Shown piece by piece: positions 37,801 through 49,800 of a DNA stretch of 64,000 nt. The notes under the pieces are model-generated. The model had not been told where the DNA came from. It was given only the letters and a program-made list of their open reading frames with translations, and ran no database searches. Position numbers and translations under genes: made by a program. This DNA is from Mytilus galloprovincialis. Taxonomy: Eukaryota > Mollusca > Bivalvia > Mytilida > Mytilidae. Position 1 is the stretch's first letter. Every line of letters starts with the position of its first letter. The stretch is taken from NCBI RefSeq assembly GCF_965363235.1, contig NC_134845.1, positions 68,415,261-68,479,260 of the forward strand. The letters run 5' to 3'.

Positions 37801-40800
37801 GATCAAGGGATATTATGGGTTGGGTGTAGAATAAAAGGATCCAATAAAGAAGTGAAGACTCATAAAATCTACTCATTCAAATTTTCATAGTTTGTTGGAT
37901 ACTATTTGCTTTTTAATAAAAAAAAAAAAAAACTTGACTCAGACTTATTATCTTATTATTGTTTGTGATTTGTTTTTACATTTTCAAATCAAATTGAAAG
38001 TTGAGAAAACCAAAATAGACACCTAAACACCACAAAGCAACCTTCAACAATAAACAAGAGTCTAAATTGTATGACAGGACCTATTTTGTCTTTGAGGTTA
38101 GACATGTTTGTTGATATAGTCATCAGAGACAAACACATGTAATACAAAAACAAAATAATCAAAAAAAAATCTAAAACAAGATTTTAAGCTTTGGCGTACA
38201 ACCATGCAGGACTAAGGCATACTTAGTTTAATCTTATCAACATCTTTTATTAAATGATATTATTAGTTACATAGTGTGCTTGTGACCTGATACGGTATAT
38301 ATGGGGTCAGTAAGTTCCATATGGGGTGAGAGCAAAGCTCGAATCCCTATATGGAATTTACTGACCCCATATATACCGTATTACGTCACTAGCACACTAT
38401 GTAAAGAATTTATCTTACCACCATTTTTAACGTGTGAAATTTAAAATAGTGACCTATCAAAATGAGCAAGTCTTCAATACTGTTATCATTAAGAAACTAC
38501 TTCCGTTGATCCTACAAAAACAGATGCCAACAACAACAGCTTGTTAGGTTTGAATGTGTTTTATGAATTTATTTCAATCTTAATCACCAATTTCATTGTC
38601 TGTTGAAACCTTCAAGATTTCTCAGTACCGTTTTGTTTTTCTAAAAGGACGACACACCACTACTAACCGTGTATGGAATAAATCTCGCCTTCCTTCTTAC
38701 CTAATATGGAATATAAAGGGACGTAACACCACTAATAACTGGTATGAAATAAGACCCTCCTCCCTACTAACCTAATATGAAATATACACAGTCTCCACAC
38801 AGACGCTTTTAACCAATCATATGTCTAGAAATGTATAGGAGGTAAGATAAAGCCTGATATTACTTCATTCTTAAAATTTTAACTAGATTCCTAAGGAATG
38901 TTTTAGTACATATAGTTAAGTAAGGACACATTAGGACAAGTAGTTTTAGAGATGAAGATATTTTTAAAAGTTAATATTTACAAAAAGGGACACAAACTAA
39001 TGATGCTAAATTTAGGGGAAAAAAACATAAAATCAAATTCTCAAACTTGTATGTATCAGGAATCAAAAATTGTCTTCTGTTTTAAGTTCCTATTGTCTGC
39101 TGATATTCTTTCATCTAGCTTGATAAAAAAAACTTTCAAGGTGAATAGCTTATCTATCACAACAGGAAGCTGTTATTTCTCTAATATTAAAATTTGAGGT
39201 GAATTTTCTGCTAAAAATTAATACATGTATAAAAACAAAATAGACCAAATCACAAAAAATGAACAAGTCACCAATGAACCATGATAAAGAACATGATACA
39301 TGCCAAACATACATGAACACCTTACTAATAATATAGTTGACCTATTCCAAATAGTATTGAAGAAAAAGCCTTAGCCAGTAAAACTAAGCATTGTCTAATG
39401 AACCAATATAAAAAAGAAGATGTGGTATGATTGCAAATGAGAAAACTCTTCACAAGAGACCAAATGATTAACAACAATAGGTCACTAAATAGCCTTAAAC
39501 AATTAACAAAGCCCATACTGCATAGTCAGCTATAAAAGGCCCCAAAATGACAAATGTAAAACAAGAAAACTAGTGATTAATTAATGTATGAAAAATTAAA
39601 ACAAAAACAAACATTGTTACACAGCAACAAAGGACAACCACTGAATAACAGGCTCCTGACTTGGGAAGGCATACATACAGAATGTTGCGGGGTAAAATAT
39701 GTTAGCAGGATCCCAATCCTCCTCCTTACCTTGGACAGTGGTGTAACAGTACAACATAAGATTTAACTATAACAATCAGTTGAAGGCCGTACATTGACCT
39801 ATGATGGTTTACTTTTATAAATTGTTTAATATTTGGATGAAGATAGAAATACAGCAATAAATACAGAGTTGACATGATCTGATGATACATGGCAAACAGG
39901 AATGCAAATTTAACAAATACTGTTATAAATTCAGATACAATGTCCCACAAATTCAGAATACAACAAAATCTAGATATATCATGGTTACATCACCATATTT
40001 GTAGGGAATTAATATTATTATTTCCAACAAAAAATAATGTAAGAATAGTCATTAGTATATCAAATAAGGTAACATATAGAATTACCCCTGTTGTCATATC
40101 TAAATCATCATTCCAGTTGCAGATGTTGTAACAAAAAACAAGTGAACATATGATTAATAAGTGTTGGATGGATTGATGGATTAATGGATGGACAGACAGA
40201 GGTAAAACAGTATACCTCCAATAATCCTACTGATTGATACAATTTTCATGCAAACATTGTCACTTGAGAATTAAGAGTCTGTTGGAGTTTCATTTGGTGT
40301 ACCACAGATTTTTTAAAGACTGTTTGTGCGAAATGAAAATATCATTGTTTCAATGTAAATGTCTTTATATATGATGCAAAGATTAATAAAACTGTGGTTA
40401 TTCGCCCAAACATGTATTATGTTTTCCTCAACCTATGTCCATGTGGTTATACATGGCGGTAGGAGTATGAGACTCTATTCAGCTTGCTCCTTACAGTGGC
40501 TGTATAGGATATAATCTTGCTTCCAACCATGTGAAAGCACCCCACCATTTATGAGTTCACATTAGTTCTAACGCATACACACTACACTTATATAAGGCTA
40601 AGGTATACATGAAAATAAGGGGGAGGGGTCCGCTTCGATAGTGTACATGAATTAATCACCACATTTTTATATAATAGCTAAAAGTAAGAAAATTTAGATA
40701 TTCCTACAAAAACTGTATTGTAATGAAACTAAATTTGTTACATGTAAAATTTTAGCAATGTTCAGCTGCAGGTCAAGATGGCCTTAACATTAAAGCAAAA

Positions 40801-43800
40801 TAAACATAATATTCAAATAGATTATATATAGCCCTATCTACCTGATACCTTAATTTAATTTTCCAAATACAACCAATTTTAATTTGCTCTATGGGTTGGC
40901 CTCAATTTGACACATTTGATGTAATCAATAGATGATAAAAACAATATCTTACACTTTGTACTTTATTGTGTGATATCATTTGACTAAATTGGACATTATG
41001 AAGTGTCCTATATACTTATTCATGTGATTGTGCAAGGTCAAGGAGCATGTAAAGGTGAATTCAAACTAAAAATAAAATATTTATCTACCTCATACCTTAA
41101 TTAAATCTTTCAAATTCAACCTATTTCTAATTTGTCCTTTGGACTGGCAATAATTTCACACATTTGTTTTAATTGATAAATGATAAAAACTTAATCTCTA
41201 ACATATTGTACAAATATACTTTATCATATGATCATGGGACATATCTGAACCTCATGCAGTGTCATATATACTTATTCATGTATTTGCGCCCAGTTAAGAA
41301 CCAAGGATCTATGTAATATTTTATCAAAGGTAAATCTCAAAAGTGATTTCATAAGTAAATGAAAACATATTTTTCTAATGGATATTGTGAAATGTTTTTT
41401 TCGCGTAAGTAATGAAAACATATTTTTCTAATGGATATTGTGAAATGTTTTTTTCAGAAAAATATTATCGACATTTTTACTTCATTTCTGCAATAGAATT
41501 TTCATACATTTTCATTTTTTAGGACATTGTATAGTATTTGCATGTTTTCTTATTGTTAGTTTACTGCTTGACAATTAAATAACTGAATTGAGAAAATGAT
41601 TGACTTCATTCTTTTTTAAAAGTGACATGCAATGTTTTATCTTCAAATTGTAACCAATATAAATCTGAAAAGGGTAAAGCATACTTTTTATAAACAAATC
41701 TTCTTTCAAATATTTAAAAATGTTTATATCTAACAATGTTATGATTTGTGTTATTGTAAACATGATTTTCAATCAATTTCAGATTGTGTGCATGTAATAT
41801 TTGCTACTTGACAAAAAGCAGTCATTAGTTAATTAATCGAGGACTTTTACTGCATTTGACTTCTTCATCATGGCACAGAAACAATCTCCATTAAATCAGG
41901 AGGTAAACATCCCTACCTTGTGTCAAATGTGTGATGAATCTTCAAACATAAAATGGATGTGTATTGAATGCAATTTATTTTTTTGTGCAGAATGTGAATC
42001 AAAATTTCATAAAAAGAGTAAGACCTTAGCAGGACATAATAAAATTGATATTGAACAATGTGGGACCGAGAACATTGCTAAGGTCATTCATAAAGCAGGA
42101 CTTAAGAATATGAACTGTGAAGTACATTCCGATCTAATTTGTGTTCTGTTTTGTCAAGATTGTCAGCAACCAGTATGCACAAACTGTGTATTAGCAAATT
42201 CACATGAAGAACATAAGCTTTTTTCAATTAGTGATGTTTATGATGAAAAATTCTGTGAAATGGAAGATTTTCATAAAAAGGTCCAAGAGAATATTCTTTT
42301 TTGTTCACAAGTCCAAAGTGAACTAAAGCACATGCTTGATGATGGAAGAAAACAACATACAAAAAACAAGCAGATATTGTTACAATTAGAAGAAGAGGTT
42401 ATAACAAAAGCTCAAAAGTATGCAAAGAAAAATTTAGCTCTAGTAGATTCTGAATGGAAGACTTTAGAAGGATCGTTAAAACAAGAGTTCAAAGTATTGA
42501 AAACTTTAAGGAATCAGATGGTTACAGATAAGGAAATAATTAGCCGTGGTACTTCTGCTTCTGAAATGTTAAGCAAACTTTACCCATCATCAGAAAATAT
42601 GCATTCACCAAAGAAATCAGTTTACCAAATGGTTCTCAAACAAATTTCCTATAATCCAAAGTATGAAATAAAACAAGATGACATTGAAAGGCTAATAAAA
42701 GATTTTCTAGAGCAAAAAATAGGTCCAATATTTCAAACGAAAAAATCTTATAGAACGAAGCTTAAAAGTGTATCAAAAGTTTTGTTACTGGACAACAACC
42801 AGGCTTTAATTGCGAGTGAAAAGGACAAAATTGTTCAGAAAATTCAATTTGACAATGAGGATATAAAAGTTTTAAAAACATTACCTGAGACAACAGTTTA
42901 TGACATGGCAAAGTTGCACAATGGTGATATTCTCATCTCTTTTCAAGAAAACCAATTAAATATTTTCCGCGAAAAAAATGATAGTATAGAACTATTCTAC
43001 TCGTTTTCCCCACTTTTAAAAACATTTGGAATCCATGTAAACGAAGAAAACGAAATTCTTGTTGGATTAAGTGCAGGATTTCCAGATGAAGAAGACAAAA
43101 TAACAAAACCAGGAAAAATTGCGGTTCTGAATTCTGAGGGAAATGTTAAAAGAACATTTGAATATGGCAAGAAAACACATTCAAAAGAATTTTTATGCAC
43201 ATGTCCTACAAGAATAGTAGCACATCTAGACAATACAATTTGCTTTATTGACAAATTAACTAAAAACAATAAAGGCAGAATTATGAATATAGATAAAGAA
43301 GGTAATCTAATGTGGACATATGAAGACAAATATCAGGGTCCCTATCCTGAAGAAATTGCAGTAATGAATTCTGCTGGATGCATTTTAGTTACTTTTTACC
43401 ATCAATTCCTTATCTTATCCAAGTATGGAAGTGTAATTATAAAGTGTAGTTTTTTCAGAAGTGGTATTTCAGGAATAAGCATAGCTATCAACAAAGAAAT
43501 GAAGTTTTATGCAGGAGAAAAAAACCCTCATAACACAGTGCGGCCATATGTTAAAATTCACACAATTGACATATAAAGAATTGGATATTGAAATAAATTG
43601 TATTGCAATCAACCTTTCAATGTTTTCTTTTTGTACACCATATTTTTAATTCTCTGCAGTTTTCACCACACAAAGGGGTAGAGCCACGAACCCCAATACA
43701 CAGCCTTGTAAAGGTGTATTTTTAGAACTTCAATTTGTTCAAGTAAAGGAGTAGGTTCAGTAAGACCCCTTTTTGGCCCCAAAATATAGCAGTTTTACAG

Positions 43801-46800
43801 AATTGTTAAAATGTAAACCTTTAGTTATTTATTGGACAGTAGAATGTTTCTGCTACATAAATATGGGCTGTTTTTGACAATACAATGGACATATATTCGG
43901 AACTAGCACCATTAAGTCATGCTAAATTACTGAAATCCTCATAATTCTAGCATTTTAGTTTAATTTTAGACGGTTTTCGTGTAAAACAAAAGTGGCCGCA
44001 TTCGTGTTCATCCTTAATATTGAAATGTAAGTTGTATTTAATGATAATACATAACATATATAAAGGTTGAGGATGAACACGGATGCGGCCACTTTCATTT
44101 TTACCAAAAACCATCTGAAAAGTGACATTTTTCGGCATATTAGGTAGATTTTTCATATTTGAGCTTGAATCGGATTGTTTTAATGACTAAATCTGTTAAA
44201 ATCTTTCACATAAACTAATTAATTCAAATAAAATAGACACTTTAGTGTTTAAAAAGTGGTCAAAATCTTTCGTCAGATGAACCTGAAATTTGAGGCCAAA
44301 ATCGGTCCTTACCGGACCTACTCTTTTACTATGTATAGATATTAGAAGATGTGGTATAGATGCCAATAAGACAACTCTCAATCCATTTCACAATTTATAA
44401 AAGTAAACCATTATAGAAATGAATTGCTAATTGTATAATTTTTGAAAGTAGGATAAGAAAAATGTATATCTGCTTCATCATGTTCATAAATTATAAATAA
44501 ATAGATATAGATTTCATTTTAGTTAATTTTTGTAAAAATTCATAATGTTTTTTTCATATGTTGTTCCACCCCATTGTAATATTTATTAAAAAGTTTTAGA
44601 ATATGCAATATTTCAAATGTATATCAACAAAAATATTTGTTGACCAGGTGTGGCCCCACAATTTAAAATGTTGAATCATGAATGTTTTTCTGGTTTAATC
44701 TCTTGGGTTGCTTTCTTATTGACACTTTGGATTCATTTATTTTCCTGGGTATGAATTTCCATGTTGGGTTCTGACCACATGACCTTACAGCATCATGAAA
44801 ATGTGATGTTGTATCGCTTGAACATAATGCTATCTTATATTCTTGTGGTAGATTGTTAGAGATAAGATGCAATAATTTATTGAATGACCTTAATCAGCAT
44901 TTTTAATAGTAACTTTGAAAAATAAATTGACAGCTCAAGACAAAAGAAGTGTAAGAGAGGAAATTCAAACACAAGATTGTATTTAAATAAATGTCCATAA
45001 ACCAGGAAACCCTTTCCCCCTTTTTTACTCCTCATTCCTAAAAGGTTGAACTATGACCATGATGACCCCCAACTGCCAATCCTTACCATCCCTTTGTGGT
45101 ATGGAATCTTGTGGTATAATTTCAGAGATCCATATACCATTCCTCAAATTATTGTCTAGAAACAAGAAAATGCCCCTTTTTGGCTCCTAATTCCTAAACT
45201 GTTGGGACAATAACCCCCCAAAATCAATCCCAAACTTCCTCTTGTGGTTATAAACCTTGTGGTTAAATTTGAAGATTTCTATTTACTTATACTAAAGTTT
45301 TTATCTTAAAAAAAAGCATGATTTGTCCTTTGTGTATTCCTTTCAGCATCTCAAGCTTGTTCATTTATTGGCAAAAACATGCAAAATTGTTTCTTTATCC
45401 CCACATCTATAGTCATCATTTTATGTTGTCATCTGCCTTCAAAACCATGCTGAATTTATAAAAATAATATACAGTATTCATGAAGTTTTTTTTTTATAGA
45501 AGCACCAAATGTAACTGAGAACCATTAGTTGTCTTTCAAAATTACGACTCTATTAGTTTGGCTCAGTTGGTAGAGCAATTGTTTACCAGAGTCCCAGGTT
45601 TGAAACCAGGATTGTAGTGTAAATTTGGGGAAGACAAATAATACCCTACCACTACATACAGCTTATACTGCTATTTATCACTCATTTTTGGACAACTGTA
45701 CATGTTATATCTATAGCCTCAGTGATATATGATGATATCAAAATTTATTTTTAAGTTTACAAACATTTACTTATGATAACGGTATTGAGATTAGACATCA
45801 AACCTTTGAACAATGGACCTGGATGATGTAAACTTATAGTGGGACTGTTTCAAGATTAATTCTCTTATAGAGCAACCACATGATTTTGAATCAATTACAT
45901 ATCAGTATATGATACTTTACTACGTTTTAAAATCTATCCAGTTTTTAATGAATGGTTTTAGTGTAAAACAAAAATAAAAAAAGATATTAAAAAATAAGGC
46001 CCTTTGCCAGAGTGTTTTTGATAAGGTTATATGATGATCTGACTTTAATTGTTAAACTTTCATCTGAATCTTGTCTCTATACTTTATTGTGTATCCCCCT
46101 AGCCCTTTGGATTTGCAAATCAAGTGTATTTTTTAAAATTAGTTTTGAGAGTATCCCTCATTTCATATCTGTCTCTTTATATTTAGCTATAAAAGTATTT
46201 GTAATTCAGAATCTCAATCAGATATGGCCTCTTTTAAACCTGAGGAAAAGTATTCCCTAATTCCTTTAATATGTCAGATATGTGACATTTCTTCTGACTT
46301 AAAATGGATGTGTCCTGAGTGTGATTTGTACTTTTGTGCAGACTGTGAATTAAAATTCCATAGAAAAAATCAAACTTTGTCGGGACATGCTAAAATTGAC
46401 ATTGAACAATGCAGCACTGAAAATATCAACGAGATAATTGGAAAAGCAGAAATCGAGAAAATATCTTGTGGATTACACACTGAAGAAAAATGCAACCTTT
46501 TTTGCAAAGATTGTCAAAACACAGTCTGCAAAAACTGTGTTTCCTCAGGCTCACACCAAAACCATGAACTGGCATCACTTGAAGATATATTTAAAGAGAA
46601 AAGCATGGAAAAACATAATTTTCAAACCCGAATTGAATCTCATATCGATCATTATACCCAAACTGCTAATGAAATGGAATACATGCTTGAAAAGGCGACA
46701 GCAAAATACAAAAGAACCCAGGAAAACATTTTACAAACAGAAAAACAGTTAATTACTGAAACTAAAGGGTATTTTAAAACGATGGTTGAAAAAATAGAAA

Positions 46801-49800
46801 CAGAATGGGAGAATATTGAAGAAATGGTGAAGGAGGAAATTAAAGAAGCTGAAAGCAAAAAAGGTCAGCTGGTTAAGTATGATGAAAGTTTAACTCAGGC
46901 TATTGCACCAATGAAGATGCTAACTACAAGTTATCCTCTAAACCTGTGTTACCATGTTAATGAGTCAGTTTATCACCATAAACTTCAACAAACTTCATTA
47001 GAAAGATATCAAAGGCATACACGATGGACATTATCCACGGCAATAGAACATGAATATGATCTGCTTAAAGGTCCTGATTTTAAGGAAGTTACTTCGTTTA
47101 TAACAAATTTTAAAGGCATTTCAAAACTTATTTTAATGGATAATAGAAAGGCAATAATAGCAAGCTATAAAGATGAAATTCTGCAGAGTATTCAGTTTGA
47201 AAAATCAGAAATAAAAGTTGAACAAGAAACATCAAAAACCAAAGTTTTTGATATGGACATTATGCCAAATGGTGATATTCTGCTTTCAGTTGAGGAATGT
47301 AAGTTAAAACTGTTAAAGGAGAATGGAATTGCAGAGCATGCACCTTTTCACTCATTTTCTCCACTTAAAACATTTGGAGTTCACATTAACAAAGAAAATG
47401 AAATCATTGTGGGGATAAGTGCTGGATTTCCCACTGAAAAAGACGAAGTATCCAAACCTGGAAAAATCGTAGTTCTGAATTCCAAAGGAAGTATTAAAAG
47501 AAAACATGAATTTGAACAGGATGAATATCGTAACCAACTTTGTGTATGTCCTACCCGAATAGTGACAAATTCAGAAAATACAATCTGCTTTATAGACATT
47601 TTTAAGAAGGCATATTATGGAGACGGTTATGGCAAAAATATAAATAATAAAGGAAGAATTGTTGGAATAGATCAAGAGGGAAATGTAAAATGGATATATC
47701 ATGGTACTGGTCATCAACAATCTTCTTCAAGTTATTTTTTATGTCCTAAGGATATTGCAATAATTAATTCAACTGGATGCATTTTAATTTATGAGGCACC
47801 AATAAAACATTTTCAGACTTTTCATATTCTATCCCAAGATGGTAGTGCAATTGCATACTCGGATTTGCGTCTAACTAACCTGGACCGTAAACTAGATGGT
47901 TTAGGAAGTCTAGCAATTGACAAAGACCAAAAGTTATATGTGGGGAGTGATGAAACATATCGTAGTGCAAAGATTCACATTTTTGAGTTTATGTAACAGT
48001 ACAAAACTTTAGTGCCAGACTTCATCACAAAATATTAAAAAGAAATCCATACCTTTTTTACCCCCTAAATCACACATTTGAAATTTTAATACCCTATATC
48101 CTACATCCCACTGCATGTCATCCCTCTCTTCTACCATGAGAATAAAAAATACAATAACTTGAATAAAAATTTATTTATCTTTGAATAAAACAAGAATGTG
48201 TCCACAGTACACGGATGCCCCACTCACACTATCATTTTCTATGTTTAAAGGACTGTGAAATTGGAATAAATTCTCTAATTTGGCATTAAAATTAGAATGA
48301 TCTTATCAAAGGGAACATGTATACTAAGTTTCAAGTTGATTGGACTTCTACTTTATCAAAAACTACCTTGACCAAAAACTTTAACCTGAAATTTGCACTA
48401 TCATTTTCTATGTTCAGTGAACCGTAAAATTGGGGTCAAAACTCTAATTTGGCATTTAAATTAGAAAGATCATATCATAGGGCACATGTATACTAAGTTT
48501 CAAGTTGATTGGACTTCAACTTCATCAAAAACTACCTTGACCAAAAACTTTAACCTGAAGCCAAAAACTTTAACCTGAAATTTGCACTATCATTTTCTAT
48601 GTTCAGTGAACCGTAAAATTGGGGTCAAAACTCTAATTTGGCATTTAAATTAGAAAGATCATATCATAGGGCACATGTATACTAAGTTTCAAGTTGATTG
48701 GACTTCAACTTCATCAAAAACTACCTTGACCAAAAACTTTAACCTGAAATTTGCATTATCATTTTCTATGTTCAGTGAACCGTAAAATTGGGGTCAAAAC
48801 TCTAATTTGGCATTTAAATTAGAAAGATTATATCATAGGGCACATGTATACTAAGTTTCAAGTTGATTGGACTTCAACTTCATCAAAAACTACCTTGACC
48901 AAAAACTTTAACCTGAAGCCAAAAACTTTAACCTGAAATTTGCACTATCATTTTCTATGTTCAGTGAACCGTAAAATTGGGGTCAAAACTCTAATTTGGC
49001 ATTTAAATTAGAAAGATCATATCATAGGGCACATGTATACTAAGTTTCAAGTTGATTGGACTTCAACTTCATCAAAAACTACCTTGACCAAAAACTTTAA
49101 CCTGAAGCCAAAAACTTTAACCTGAAATTTGCACTATCATTTTCTATGTTCAGTGAACCGTAAAATTGGGGTCAAAACTCTAATTTGGCATTTAAATTAG
49201 AAAGATCATATCATAGGGCACATGTATACTAAGTTTCAAGTTGATTGGACTTCAACTTCATCAAAAACTACCTTGACCAAAAACTTTAACCTGAAGCCAA
49301 AAACTTTAACCTGAAATTTGCACTATCATTTTCTATGTTCAGTGAACCGTAAAATTGGGGTCAAAACTCTAATTTGGCATTTAAATTAGAAAGATCATAT
49401 CATAGGGCACATGTATACTAAGTTTCAAGTTGATTGGACTTCAACTTCATCAAAAACTACCTTGACCAAAAACTTTAACCTGAAGCCAAAAACTTTAACC
49501 TGAAATTTGCACTATCATTTTCTATCAGTGAACCGTAAAATTGGGGTAAAAACTCTAATTTGGCATTTAAATTAGAAAGATCATATCATAAGGAACATGT
49601 GTACTAAGTTTCAAGTTGATTGGACTTCAACTTCATCAAAAACTACCTTGACCAAAAACTTTAACCTGAAGCGGGACAGACAGACGAACGAACAGACGAA
49701 CGAACGAACGGACGCACAGACCAGAAAACATAATGCCCCTCTACTATCGTAGGTGGGGCATAAAAAGTAAAGCTTTTGAATTTCGGTGTGTTTTTTTACA

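Larger units (their letters stand above)
37891..41869. other. Spacer between B-box genes 1 and 2
   Basis: Contains the foldback at 38,269-38,402, repeat pieces at 39,240-39,360, 39,640-39,730 and 39,778-39,840, a diverged direct duplication at about 40,830-41,340 and a 54-bp tandem pair at 41,352-41,454. No exon seen. Confidence 0.5.

Noticed and set aside
45553-45625. A working tRNA gene
   Set aside because: A and B boxes are visible, but the anticodon and acceptor stems do not pair; it fits a SINE head better.
46652-46858. Minus-strand open frames opposite the B-box genes (also 37,249-37,449, 42,997-43,329, 47,352-47,599)
   Set aside because: They are mirror frames of strongly supported coding sequence, with no domain and no splice signals.
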